Counted from the stretch's first letter, positions 34,575 to 43,631 are shown. The stretch is 64,000 bases of DNA from Micromonospora gifhornensis (GCF_016863515.1 NZ_BOPA01000023.1:43544-107543), one strand, 5' to 3'. Notes: a model not told the origin generated them from the sequence alone. Numbers and translations: made by a program.

Positions 34575-36052
34575 CCGTGGGCGCCTCCCGACTCGACCTG
34601 GGGGCGCTGCGTCGACTGCCCGCCGACGCGCGTCCGCTGGTCCAGCCCGGCACCGTGCCGGCCGGGGTACTGCACCTGGGGCTCGGCGCGTTCCACCGGG
34701 CCCACCAGGCGGTCTACACCGAACAGGCGGTGGCGGCGGCCGGTGGTGACTGGGGCATCGTCGGGGTGGCGCCGCGCAACGCCGACCTGGTGCGGGTACT
34801 GACCGCGCAGGACAGCCTGTTCAGCGTCAGCACGCTGTCCGCCGACGACCGGCACACCCGGGTGATCGGGGCGCTGGCCGGGGTGCGGCTGGCCGCCGCC
34901 GACCCGCAGGCGGTGGTGGCGCTGCTGGCCGACCCGGCGATCCGGGTGGTCACGCTGACGGTGACCGAGAAGGCGTACCAGCTCGATCCGGCCGGTGGGA
35001 CGCTGCGCCCGGATCCGGCGCTGGTGGCCGACCTGACAAGCGACCGGCCGCCGGTGACCGTGCCCGGTCTGCTGGTGCGTGGGCTGCTGGCCCGGGCCGC
35101 CGCCGACGCCGGGCCGATCGCGCTGGTCAGCTGCGACAACCTGCCCGCCAACGGCCGCCGGCTCCGCGGCCTGGTCCAGCAGGCCCTGGCGTACGCGCAG
35201 GCACCACGACACGCTGTCGACTGGGTCGGTACGCAGGTCGGGTTCCCCGGCACGATGGTGGACCGGATCGTGCCGGCGAGTACGGCGGAGACCCTCGCGG
35301 CGGCGCGGCGGGCGCTCGGGGTGGAGGATCTGGCGGCGGTGGCGGCTGAGCCGTACACCCAGTGGGTCATCGAGGACGACTTCCCCGGCGGGCGGCCGGC
35401 CTGGGAGCGGGCCGGCGCGGTGCTCTGCGCCGACGCCGGGCCGTGGGAGCGGTTGAAGCTGCGTACGCTCAACGGGGTGCACTCGGCCGCCGCGTACCTC
35501 GGCGCGTTGGCCGGCTGCGAGACGATCGCGGACGCGCTCGCGCTGCCGCACCTGGCGACGGTGCTGCGCCGGCTGATCGCCGAGGACGTGGCCGCCAGCT
35601 TCACTCCGCCGCAGGGCGTCGACGTGGTCGACTACGGCGAGCAGGTGCTGGCCCGGTTCGGCAACCCGGCGATCCGGCACCGCACCCTTCAGGTGGCGAT
35701 GGACGGCTCGCAGAAGCTGCCGCAGCGGATCCTGCACACCATCGCCGACCTGCGGGCGCAGGGCCGGTCGGCACGTTGGGCGACACTGGTGCTCGCCGCC
35801 TGGATCCGGTTCGCCCAGGGCACCGCCGACGACGGTCGTACGCTGCCGCTTGACGATCCGCTCGCGGACCGCATCCGGGCCGCCCTGGCCGACGCGCCGC
35901 AGACCCCGGCCGGGGCGGTCGACGCGGTGCTCGCCCTCGACGAGATCGTCCCGCCCGACGTGGCCGCCGACGCGCAGGTACGCGCCGACGTGACCACCTG
36001 GCTCACCGACCTCACCACCCACGGCGTCCGCACCACCCTCACCGCCGCCTGA
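34571..36052 (+). CDS. Mannitol dehydrogenase-family hexuronate reductase (fructuronate/tagaturonate type)
   Basis: 493 residues from the GTG at 34571 that overlaps the previous stop as GTGA; GTG 34565 is two codons earlier. Family motifs: VLHLGLGAFHRAHQAVYTEQA with the dinucleotide site, GFPGTMVDRIVP, PYTQWVIEDDFPGGRP, KLRTLNGVHSAAAYLG and DGSQKLPQRI with the catalytic Lys. It reduces fructuronate to mannonate or tagaturonate to altronate, directly following UxaC in the pathway. The exact stereo-preference cannot be read from the sequence. Confidence 0.9.
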   Translation: MTVGASRLDLGALRRLPADARPLVQPGTVPAGVLHLGLGAFHRAHQAVYTEQAVAAAGGDWGIVGVAPRNADLVRVLTAQDSLFSVSTLSADDRHTRVIGALAGVRLAAADPQAVVALLADPAIRVVTLTVTEKAYQLDPAGGTLRPDPALVADLTSDRPPVTVPGLLVRGLLARAAADAGPIALVSCDNLPANGRRLRGLVQQALAYAQAPRHAVDWVGTQVGFPGTMVDRIVPASTAETLAAARRALGVEDLAAVAAEPYTQWVIEDDFPGGRPAWERAGAVLCADAGPWERLKLRTLNGVHSAAAYLGALAGCETIADALALPHLATVLRRLIAEDVAASFTPPQGVDVVDYGEQVLARFGNPAIRHRTLQVAMDGSQKLPQRILHTIADLRAQGRSARWATLVLAAWIRFAQGTADDGRTLPLDDPLADRIRAALADAPQTPAGAVDAVLALDEIVPPDVAADAQVRADVTTWLTDLTTHGVRTTLTAA

Positions 36053-36055
36053 GGG

Positions 36056-36144
36056 AAAGGAAGGGCACCTTGTTAACGCCTGGTGTAGAGGAAGGGCCCC
36101 CTGTTAACGCGCCACGGGTCGCGGTTAACACGCCACGGGTCGCG
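36056..36144 (+). repeat. GGAAGGGCCCCNTGTTAACGC repeats plus 21-bp duplication
   Basis: Two copies of a repeat with core GGAAGGGC..CC then TGTTAACGC lie at 36056-36080 and 36088-36110. The second runs into a 21-bp tandem duplication (36103-36123 and 36124-36144). Reverse-oriented copies of the same repeat are at 38917-38972. The repeats supply both the ribosome-site-like sequence and the TTG start of the next gene. Confidence 0.82.
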
Positions 36145-37287
36145 CTGATCGGAGCGAACGGGCATGGTCGCTGGCACCGGCGGGTGATCGGCCCGCTGCA
36201 CGACGCGGGGCGGCTGCGGCTGGTCGCCCTGGTCGACCCGAGGCCGATCGAGGAGGAACCGGCCGCGCCGGTGCCGGCGGGTACCCGGATCTTCACCGAC
36301 CATCGGGCGATGCTGGCCGAGGTGGCCCCGGAGGTGGTGGTGATCTGCACCCCGCCGCACACCCATCTGCCGATCGCCCGGGACGCGGTGACCGCCGGCG
36401 CCGACCTGCTGCTGGAAAAGCCACCGGTGCTCACCAGCGGGGAACACGAGGAGTTGGCCGGTGCCCTGGCGACCACCGGCCGGGTGGCGCAGGTCGGGTT
36501 CCAGGCGCTCGGCTCGACGGCGCTGACCGCACTGACCGACGCGGCGAGCACCGGCCGGCTCGGTACGGTCACCGGCATCGCGACGGTCGCGGCCTGGCAA
36601 CGGCCGGACGCGTACTACGCCCGCGCCCCGTGGGCCGGACGGCGGCTGCTCGACGGCCGGCCGGTGCTCGACGGCGCGCTGGCCAACCCGCTCGCGCACG
36701 CGGTCATGCAGTGCCTGGCCGTCGCCGAGGCGGTCACCGGGCAGCCGGTGGAGCCGGCCACCGTCGAGGTGGAGCGGTACCGGGTACGGCCGATCGAGGT
36801 CGACGACACGGCGGTGCTGCGGCTGCGACAGGTGGTCGGTCCGCCGATCGTCGCCGCGGTCACCCTCGCCGGGGAGGACTTCATCGCCGGCGAGGTGATC
36901 GTCACCGGCACCGGTGGCCGGGCGGTGCTGGAGTACCCGACCGACCGGCTGTGGTTGCCCGGCGAGGCGGGTCCGCGGGTGGTGCCCGGCCGGCAGGGAC
37001 TGCTGGAGAACCTGCTCGCGCATCGGGCCGACCGCCGGGTGCCGCTGATCGCGCCGCTGGCCAGGACCGCCGCCTTCACCTCGTTGCTGACCACGTTGCA
37101 GGAGGCACCCGAGCCCACGCTGCTCGGCGGGGAACTGGTCGACCCGGTCGGCGAGGGCGCCCAGCGGGTGCTGCGCATCCGCGGCGTCAACGCGGTGTTG
37201 CGTCGCGCCGCCGAGCGTGGCGAACTGCCGTCGGAATCGGGCGTGCCGTGGGCTGTCACGCCGTGGCGGGTCACCGCACCGAAATAG
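36070..37287 (+). CDS. Gfo/Idh/MocA family oxidoreductase (start within repeat)
   Basis: About 405 residues if TTG 36070 is used; there is no ATG or GTG in frame before the Rossmann fold, which begins at PRVALIGANGHGRWHRR. The first 25 residues are encoded by the genome repeat and include a duplicated VNAPRVA/VNTPRVA. The EKPPVLTSGEHEE motif and a HAVMQCLAVAEAV helix support the family. Substrate unknown; likely another sugar or sugar-acid dehydrogenase for the island. The repeat appears to have inserted at or remodelled the 5' end, so the native start may be lost and expression altered. Confidence 0.8.
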   Translation: MLTPGVEEGPPVNAPRVAVNTPRVALIGANGHGRWHRRVIGPLHDAGRLRLVALVDPRPIEEEPAAPVPAGTRIFTDHRAMLAEVAPEVVVICTPPHTHLPIARDAVTAGADLLLEKPPVLTSGEHEELAGALATTGRVAQVGFQALGSTALTALTDAASTGRLGTVTGIATVAAWQRPDAYYARAPWAGRRLLDGRPVLDGALANPLAHAVMQCLAVAEAVTGQPVEPATVEVERYRVRPIEVDDTAVLRLRQVVGPPIVAAVTLAGEDFIAGEVIVTGTGGRAVLEYPTDRLWLPGEAGPRVVPGRQGLLENLLAHRADRRVPLIAPLARTAAFTSLLTTLQEAPEPTLLGGELVDPVGEGAQRVLRIRGVNAVLRRAAERGELPSESGVPWAVTPWRVTAPK

Positions 37288-37393
37288 GAGGTAACGGCAA
37301 CCGGACTGCAAATCGACGATCCGAAATGGATCGACTCAATGCGTTGACCAGCACTTCCCGACCAGGACAGGCCGGGTCAATTCCGGCCGATCA

Positions 37394-37416
37394 CAATTAA
37401 TGCAACAAACCTGCAT
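37394..37416 (+). promoter_or_regulatory. Operator-like element before pectate lyase
   Basis: CAATTAATGCAA (37394-37405) is identical to the 12 bases at 30298-30309 in the LacI promoter. ATGCA (37400-37404) and TGCAT (37412-37416) form a short inverted repeat in a locally AT-rich stretch. This suggests the island regulator also acts here. Confidence 0.5.
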
Positions 37417-37498
37417 AACAATAATATTGACCCTCATAAAACTCTATCCGTAGCCTTCGTTACATACGAGAAACACAACGAAGGAACGGACCCACCCC

Positions 37499-38905
37499 AT
37501 GCGCAGAATCGCCGCCAGCGCGGCACTGATCACACTCACCCTGACCGTCGCACCCGCTCCCGCCGCCGCCCACGTACCGGCCGGGACCAGCGTCACCGCC
37601 GCCCTGTCCCCGTCGGCCCGGTCTGCACCGGCCCTGTCTCCGCTGGCCCTGTCTCCGCTGGCTCGCCAGCTCGGGCGGCAGACGCTGCCGGCCGGTGACG
37701 GCTGGGCGTCCGCCGGGCCGGGCACCACCGGCGGCTCGACCGCGACCGCCGACCAGGTGCACGTGGTCACCACCCGAGCCGAGCTGGTCGCCGCGCTCGG
37801 CGGCGACAACGCCACAAACGCCACGAACAACACCCCAAAGATCGTGTACGTCAAGGGCACCATCGACGGGTTCGAGGGCCCCGACGGCACACTGCTGGAC
37901 TGCACGGATCTGGCCGATCCCGGCTACTCGCTCCAGGCGTACCTGGCCGCGTACGACCCGGCGGTCTGGGGTCGGGTGGCGCCGAGCGGGCCGGTCGAGG
38001 AAGCCCGGGTGCGGTCGGTGACCAACCAGACCCGGCACACGCAGATCAACGTCGGCGCGAACACCACGGTCATCGGGCTGCGGGGGGCGCGGCTGGCCGG
38101 CCTCACCCTGATGATCGACCGGGTCACGAACGTGATCGTCCGCAACATCACCTTCGACGACGCCCGGGACTGCTTCCCCGCCTGGTCCCCTACCGACGGC
38201 GAAACCGGCAACTGGAACTCCCAGTACGACCAGATCTCGGTGCGCCGCAGCGAGAACGTCTGGATCGAACACAACACCTTCACCGACGGCGACAGCCCGG
38301 ACAGCGCCCAACCGGTCCACTTCGGTCGCCCGTACCAGGTGCACGACGGCGCGCTTGACATCACGCACACCGCCAGCCTGGTCACCGCCGCCTGGAACCG
38401 GTTCGACGGGCGGGACAAGCTGATGCTGATCGGCTCGTCCAACACCGTCGGCCCGGACGTCGGGCGGCTCAACGTCACCCTGCACCACAACCTGTTCGAC
38501 GGGTCGCTGCAACGGCTGCCCCGGGTGCGCTTCGGCCAGGTCGACCTCTACAACAACGCCTACCGGCTCGCCGGCGACGACTTCGAGTACGCCATCGGCG
38601 TGGGCGTGCAGTCCGCGGTGTACGCGGAGAACAACCACTTCACCCTCGGCACCGGCATCACCGCCGCCGACCTGCTCTACGACTGGGGTGGCACCGCCAT
38701 CACCACCCGGGGCAACTGGATCACGCCGGCAGGCGGGCTGCCGCGTCCGGTCGACCTGGTGGCCGCGTACAACGCCGGACACGACCCGGACCTGTCCCCG
38801 GACGCCGGATGGACGCCGACGATGCGGCACGGCCCAGTGCTGCCGGCACCGCTGGTGCCGCTGGTCGTCGGCCCGCTCGCCGGCGCCGACCGGCTGCCGC
38901 TGTAG
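37499..38905 (+). CDS. Secreted pectate lyase, PL1 family
   Basis: 468 residues. Sec signal peptide ends near PAAAH (about 25), followed by a 35-residue Ser/Ala/Leu/Pro low-complexity stretch with a repeated LSPLA unit. The parallel beta-helix then starts: VHVVTTRAELVAALGG, TTVIGLRGARLAGL, NVIVRNITF and NVWIEHNTFTDG. Calcium-site Asp in HDGALDITHTASLVTAAWN; the catalytic R-x-P-x-x-R pattern is QRLPRVRFG. It cleaves polygalacturonate by beta-elimination outside the cell. An AT-rich promoter region and a possible operator lie upstream. Confidence 0.92.
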   Translation: MRRIAASAALITLTLTVAPAPAAAHVPAGTSVTAALSPSARSAPALSPLALSPLARQLGRQTLPAGDGWASAGPGTTGGSTATADQVHVVTTRAELVAALGGDNATNATNNTPKIVYVKGTIDGFEGPDGTLLDCTDLADPGYSLQAYLAAYDPAVWGRVAPSGPVEEARVRSVTNQTRHTQINVGANTTVIGLRGARLAGLTLMIDRVTNVIVRNITFDDARDCFPAWSPTDGETGNWNSQYDQISVRRSENVWIEHNTFTDGDSPDSAQPVHFGRPYQVHDGALDITHTASLVTAAWNRFDGRDKLMLIGSSNTVGPDVGRLNVTLHHNLFDGSLQRLPRVRFGQVDLYNNAYRLAGDDFEYAIGVGVQSAVYAENNHFTLGTGITAADLLYDWGGTAITTRGNWITPAGGLPRPVDLVAAYNAGHDPDLSPDAGWTPTMRHGPVLPAPLVPLVVGPLAGADRLPL

Positions 38906-38916
38906 CGGCACACACC

Positions 38917-38972
38917 GCTGTTAAAAGGGGGCCCTTCCTATACCGGAGGCGTTAACAAGGGGCCCTTCCTTT
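38917..38972 (-). repeat. Reverse-oriented copies of the GTTAACGC repeat
   Basis: Copies at 38917-38940 and 38949-38972 are the reverse complement of the repeats at 36056-36110 (core GTTAACAAGGGGCCCTTCC). With them they bracket a 2.8-kb segment holding the second oxidoreductase and the first pectate lyase. Confidence 0.8.
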
Positions 38973-39000
38973 CACCACCACCAAGGAAGGTGAGGCAAGG

Positions 39001-40569
39001 ATGAGACGCACAGTCGCGCTACGAATCCTGGCGGCGCTGGCCACCACGGCCACCGGAGCCGCCGTCTGTATGGCCGTCATGACGCCACAGGCGTCGGCGG
39101 CCGTCGGTAGCGCCACCGGCTTCGCGACCCGCAACGGCGGCACCACCGGCGGGGCCGGCGGCCAGACCGTACGCGCCACCACCGGCACCCAGATTCACGC
39201 GGCCCTGTGCAACCGGGCCAGCAGCAGCACCCCGATCACCATCCAGGTCGAGGGGACCATCAACCACGGCAACACCACGAAGGTGTCGGGGTCGAGCTGC
39301 AACACCGCCGCCGACGTGATCGAGCTCAAGCAGATCAGCAACGTCACGATCCTCGGAGTGGGCAACGGCGCCACTTTCGACCAGATCGGCATCCACATCC
39401 GTGAGGCCAGCAACATCATCATCCAGAACGTGACCGTCCGGAACGTCAAGAAGTCGGGCTCCCCCACCTCCAACGGCGGCGACGCCATCGGCATGGAGGC
39501 CAACGTCCGCAACGTCTGGGTCGACCACGTCACCCTGGAGGCCTCGGGCGGCGAGTCGCAGGGCTTCGACGGGCTGTTCGACATGAAGAACAACACGCAG
39601 TACGTGACGCTGTCCTACAGCATCCTGCGCAACTCCGGTCGCGGTGGCCTGATCGGCTCCAGCGAGAGCGACCTGTCGAACGGTTTCGTCACCTTCCACC
39701 ACAACCTGTACGAGAACATCGACTCCCGCGCTCCCCTGCTGCGCGGCGGTGTCGCGCACATCTTCAACAGCCACTTCTCCCGGATCAACGAGTCCGGCAT
39801 CAACTCCCGGGCCGGCGCCCAGGCCAAGGTGGAGAACAACTACTTCCAGAACGCCAAGGACGTGCTGGGCACCTTCTACACCGACGCGGCCGGCTACTGG
39901 CAGGTCAGCGGCAACATCTTCGACAACGTGACCTGGTCCAGCCGTAGCGGCGACACCAACCCGGCCGGCCCCAACCCGACCTCCAACACCAGCGTCAGCA
40001 TCCCGTACTCGTACCGCCTCGACCCGGCCAACTGCGTGCCGGACATCGTCCGCCAGACCGCCGGCGCCAACAAGGGCATCCGTACGTCGAACGGCAGCTG
40101 CACGCCGACGAACCCGACGAGCAACCCGACCACGCCCACCCCGGGCCCGACCACCCCGACGCCGGGCCCGACCAGTCCGACCCCGACGCCGAGCCAGCCC
40201 AGCGGCACCAACCTGAGCATCGGGGCCGGTTCCGACGGCTCCAGCAAGGCCAGTGGCACCAGCTACGGCGACGTCCGCGACGGCAACATGAGCACCGCCT
40301 GGTCGCCGTCCGGATCGACCGGCCAGATCTCCATCAAGTGGGACACCGCCACCCGGGTCTCCCGCGTCAACATCCGCGAGGCCTCCGGTGCGGTCGGCAA
40401 CGTCCGGTCGTGGCGACTGCTCAACCACGACACCGGCGCGGTCCTGGCCACCGGCAGCACGGCCGGCGTGATCACCTTCCCAGCCACCTCGCTGCGGAAG
40501 ATCACCTTCGACATCACCGGCTCCTCCGGCACCCCGCGAATCGCCGAGTTCGAGACGTACGCCGGATAA
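39001..40569 (+). CDS. Secreted pectate lyase (PL1) with C-terminal discoidin-like domain
   Basis: 522 residues; ribosome site GGAAGGTGAGG. Signal peptide cleaves near ASAA (about 35). The PL1 beta-helix covers about 36-370: ITIQVEGTINHG, NVTILGVGNGATF, NIIIQNVTVRNV, DGLFDMKNNTQYVTLSYS with Ca ligands, HHNLYENIDSRAPLLRGG with the R-x-P-x-x-R catalytic pattern. A Pro/Thr linker (TPTPGPTTPTPGPTSP) leads to about 130 residues resembling an F5/8 discoidin or CBM32/35-like module (GSSKASGTSYGDVRDGNMST, ISIKWDTATRVSRVNIRE) that probably binds cell-wall polysaccharide. Confidence 0.92.
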   Translation: MRRTVALRILAALATTATGAAVCMAVMTPQASAAVGSATGFATRNGGTTGGAGGQTVRATTGTQIHAALCNRASSSTPITIQVEGTINHGNTTKVSGSSCNTAADVIELKQISNVTILGVGNGATFDQIGIHIREASNIIIQNVTVRNVKKSGSPTSNGGDAIGMEANVRNVWVDHVTLEASGGESQGFDGLFDMKNNTQYVTLSYSILRNSGRGGLIGSSESDLSNGFVTFHHNLYENIDSRAPLLRGGVAHIFNSHFSRINESGINSRAGAQAKVENNYFQNAKDVLGTFYTDAAGYWQVSGNIFDNVTWSSRSGDTNPAGPNPTSNTSVSIPYSYRLDPANCVPDIVRQTAGANKGIRTSNGSCTPTNPTSNPTTPTPGPTTPTPGPTSPTPTPSQPSGTNLSIGAGSDGSSKASGTSYGDVRDGNMSTAWSPSGSTGQISIKWDTATRVSRVNIREASGAVGNVRSWRLLNHDTGAVLATGSTAGVITFPATSLRKITFDITGSSGTPRIAEFETYAG

Positions 40570-40577
40570 CACCTGAC

Positions 40578-40642
40578 GTGCCGGCCACGCCGGCACCTGA
40601 GCATCAAGCCGGTGGGGGCCGTCGATGACGACGGCCCCCACC
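40578..40642 (+). terminator. Double hairpin terminator after pectate lyase
   Basis: First stem GTGCCGGC/GCCGGCAC (40578-40596, 3-nt loop). Second stem with perfect 14-bp arms (40611-40624 and 40629-40642) and an ATGA tetraloop, followed by a C/T-rich stretch. It ends the pectin island. Confidence 0.85.
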
Positions 40643-40658
40643 CTCATTCCCCCGAGCG

Positions 40659-40731
40659 CCCTTTGCTCTGCTTCAACCCACGCAGCGGTTCCGCCGCCGG
40701 ATCGTTGCGCGGGTTGAAGCAGAGCAAAGGG
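40659..40731. repeat. Intergenic palindrome with perfect 21-bp arms
   Basis: Arms at 40659-40679 and 40711-40731 (contain TTTGCTCTGCTTCAACC) are exact reverse complements with a 31-nt spacer. It is a different sequence from the element at 8290-8351 but the same design. Confidence 0.85.
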
Positions 40732-40829
40732 GTGCGGGAGACACCAGAAGCCCCAGGCCGAGGGGGTTGTTCCGGGGGTTGTTGCGGCATGCCGGCGGTG
40801 TAGGGGGCGTACGGCAGAATGTGCGGGCG

Positions 40830-43631
40830 ATGGACGCGGCCGTCATCCTCACCGCGCTCGCCGACCTGGCTCCGACCGGGGCCGAGCGGGTCCTCGACAT
40901 GGCCGCAGGCAGCCGGCCGCTGGTCTGGTTGCCGGAGCCGCACCGCGGCCCCCTCAACGGCCACCTGGACCGGCTGGCGGCGCAGGACGCCCTGCACCGC
41001 GACGAACGCATCCTGCGCCGTGGCCTGGCATTCCTGGTCGGCGGGGCGGACATCGACGGGGTACGGCGGCGGATCCGGCTGCCGCTGCTGGCCCAACCGG
41101 TACGGCTGGAGCGTGGTCGAGGCGGCTACCGGGTGGTCCCTGCCGGTGACCTGGAGATGACCTCGCTGATCGAGGATCGGGATCTCGCCGCCCGGTTGGA
41201 GGCCGCACCGGGGCTCGCCGGGCCGGGTTGGCTGACCGCGCCCGGCACGGCCGCCTGGATCACCGCGGCGGCCGAGGCGGCCGGTCTGAAGGTGGAGCAG
41301 GTCGTGCCCCGGCCACCGCGCCGCTTCGACGACACCTGCCTCACCGGGGTCGCCGCGGCGGCGATCTTCGTGACCCGGGACGTGTTCGCCGGTCGACTCC
41401 GCGACACCCTGCTGAACTGGGCGGGTCGTCCCGGGTTGGCGGACACCGCCCTGCGCCGGCTCTATTTCGGTGGCGCTGACGAGAACGCCGACCCGGCCAG
41501 CCGGGACAACGAGGAGGTGCTGTCTCCCCTGCCGCTGAGCGGCACCCAATTGGAGGTGGTCCGGCGCACCCGTACCGAAGCGGTGGTGGTGGTCTCCGGA
41601 GCCCCCGGCAACGGCAAGAGTCACGCCCTGGTCGCCGCCGCGCTGGACGCGGTCGACCGGGGTAAGTCGGTGCTGGTGGCCACCCAGTCCGTGGCGGCTG
41701 CGCAGGCCCTGGGCGCGCTGCTGCGCCGGCATCCCGGCCCACCCCCGGTGCTCTTCGGAGACGCGGAGCGACGCGAGGCGGTCGCCGCCGACCTGGCCGA
41801 CGGCGCCGCCGGTGGGGTGCGCGACGACCAACTGCGCGAGGACGCCGCAGCGGTGGCGGCGGCCCGGCACCGGGTCACCACCATCCAAGCCGGGATCGCC
41901 GCCGCCCTGGAGCAGGAGCGCCGCGCCGCCACGCTCCCGGGCTGGCAGCCCCTGCTGCCCGCGCTGAGTCAGGACGCGCCACGGGTCTTCGACCCGGACG
42001 CCGACCTCACCGCCATCCGGCACGCCCTGAGGGACACCAGCCGCCAGGGCGCGGGCTGGTGGCCGCGACTGCGACGGTCGTACGCCCAACGGCGGCTGCG
42101 ACAGCTGACCGGAGCCGGTCCCGGCCTGCCCCGGGAACGGCTGGACGCGGCGGTGGAGGCGGCCGAGGCCGTCCAGGCGGCGGCTCGACTCCCCGCCCAG
42201 GGCGGCACCGAACTCTCCGCCGCCTGGCAGGCTTTGGCGGAGGCGGACACCGTACTGGCCGAGGCGGTCGGCACCGCCCTGCGGCACCACACCACCAGCG
42301 CCCGACGGTGGACCCCGCAGGCCCGGCGGGCCGCCAACGGTCTGGGTACCGCCCTGCGGGCCGGGCGCAACCGGCGCCGGGAACTGCTCGCCGGGCTGGA
42401 CGCCGAGGCGCTGGTGCGGGCCCTGCCCCTGTGGGTGGGCACGGTGACCGACGTCGAGGATCTGCTGCCGCCGGTGGCCGGCATGTTCGACCTGGTGGTG
42501 CTGGACGAGGCCGCCCACATCGACCAGGTACGGGCCGCCCCGGTGCTGGCCCGCGCCCGGAACGCGCTGGTCGCCGGTGACCCCCGGCAACTGCGGTTCG
42601 TCTCCTTCGTCGCCGATGTCGAGGTGACCGCCACCCTGCACCGGCACGGGCTGGACCGGCTGGCCAACCGGCTCGACGTCCGACGGTCCAGCGTCTACGA
42701 CCTGGCGGCCGGTGCCGCCCGGGTCACCTGGCTGGCCGAGCACTACCGGTCCGCGCCACACCTGATCGGGTTCTCCGGTGAACGGTTCTACGACGGCAGA
42801 CTGGAACTGGTCACCCGGCACCCGCGCAACGAACAGGCCGACGCCATCGACGTGGTGACGGTCGACCAGGCCACCGTGGTCGACGGCGTCAACCAGGCCG
42901 AGGTGGACGCCGTACTGGACCTGGTCCGGGCCCTGTCCACCCATCCCCGGGCCGGCGGGATCGCGGTGATCAGCCCGTTCCGGGCCCAGGCGGACGCGGT
43001 GGAGGCGGCCCTGCTGTCGGCGTACGACCTCGAGGCGATCCAGCGGCTCGGTCTGCGTACCGGGACGGTGCACGCCTTCCAGGGCAGCGAGGCGGACGTG
43101 GTGATCGCCTCACTCGGGCTGGTCGACGAGGACCCACCGGCCCGGCACCGCTTCCTGACCGATCCCGGCCTGCTCAACGTCCTGATCACTAGGGCCAGGA
43201 AGCATCTGACCGTGGTCACCTCGCTGCGCTCCCCCGAGGGCATCATCGGCGACTACCTGCGCTACGCCGAACAACCCCCGACACCCCCGACCGGCCCGGT
43301 CACCTCCGCCTCGGACCCCTGGGCCCGGGCCCTGGCCCTCGAACTCGAAAAGCTGGGACTGCCGGTACGGGTCGACTACCCCGTCGGCCGCTGGCAGATC
43401 GACCTGTGTGTCGGCGAGGACACCGAGGCGGTCGGGGTGATCTGCGGGGTCCATCCCGACGGCGTGACCGCCCACGTCGAGCGGCAACGGACCCTGACCC
43501 GCGCCGGATGGCACCTGTACGACGCCTTCGCCAGCCACTGGAACGCCGACCCGATCCGAGCCGCCCTCGACCTGGCCGCCCGCATCCGCGACGCTGACAA
43601 GGCGTCGAACCCCAGATCAGCGAACGCGTGA
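40830..43631 (+). CDS. SF1 helicase/ATPase with nuclease-like C-terminal domain
   Basis: 933 residues from ATG 40830; GTG 40821 is three codons earlier. An N-terminal 220 residues of unknown fold lead to Walker A SGAPGNGKSHAL (Lys263), a long helical insertion, Walker B LVVLDEAAHIDQ (Asp559-Glu560), GDPRQLRFVS (motif III), and the 2A motifs RTGTVHAFQGSEADVVI and NVLITRARKHLTVV. This is the UPF1/Dna2-like layout. The last 90 residues (RVDYPVGRWQIDLCV with Asp858, then AVGVICGV) resemble a Vsr/DUF559-type PD-(D/E)XK end in which the usual E-x-K is not evident. DNA repair or defence roles are both possible. Confidence 0.85.
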   Translation: MDAAVILTALADLAPTGAERVLDMAAGSRPLVWLPEPHRGPLNGHLDRLAAQDALHRDERILRRGLAFLVGGADIDGVRRRIRLPLLAQPVRLERGRGGYRVVPAGDLEMTSLIEDRDLAARLEAAPGLAGPGWLTAPGTAAWITAAAEAAGLKVEQVVPRPPRRFDDTCLTGVAAAAIFVTRDVFAGRLRDTLLNWAGRPGLADTALRRLYFGGADENADPASRDNEEVLSPLPLSGTQLEVVRRTRTEAVVVVSGAPGNGKSHALVAAALDAVDRGKSVLVATQSVAAAQALGALLRRHPGPPPVLFGDAERREAVAADLADGAAGGVRDDQLREDAAAVAAARHRVTTIQAGIAAALEQERRAATLPGWQPLLPALSQDAPRVFDPDADLTAIRHALRDTSRQGAGWWPRLRRSYAQRRLRQLTGAGPGLPRERLDAAVEAAEAVQAAARLPAQGGTELSAAWQALAEADTVLAEAVGTALRHHTTSARRWTPQARRAANGLGTALRAGRNRRRELLAGLDAEALVRALPLWVGTVTDVEDLLPPVAGMFDLVVLDEAAHIDQVRAAPVLARARNALVAGDPRQLRFVSFVADVEVTATLHRHGLDRLANRLDVRRSSVYDLAAGAARVTWLAEHYRSAPHLIGFSGERFYDGRLELVTRHPRNEQADAIDVVTVDQATVVDGVNQAEVDAVLDLVRALSTHPRAGGIAVISPFRAQADAVEAALLSAYDLEAIQRLGLRTGTVHAFQGSEADVVIASLGLVDEDPPARHRFLTDPGLLNVLITRARKHLTVVTSLRSPEGIIGDYLRYAEQPPTPPTGPVTSASDPWARALALELEKLGLPVRVDYPVGRWQIDLCVGEDTEAVGVICGVHPDGVTAHVERQRTLTRAGWHLYDAFASHWNADPIRAALDLAARIRDADKASNPRSANA

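Noticed and set aside
38917..38972. Terminator only
   Set aside because: The two segments match the repeat at 36056-36110, so a dispersed repeat explains them better, although read-through may be affected.
40644..43073. Long open frame opposite the helicase gene
   Set aside because: Same reason: low-complexity composition, no motif, and it covers an intact helicase gene and a terminator.
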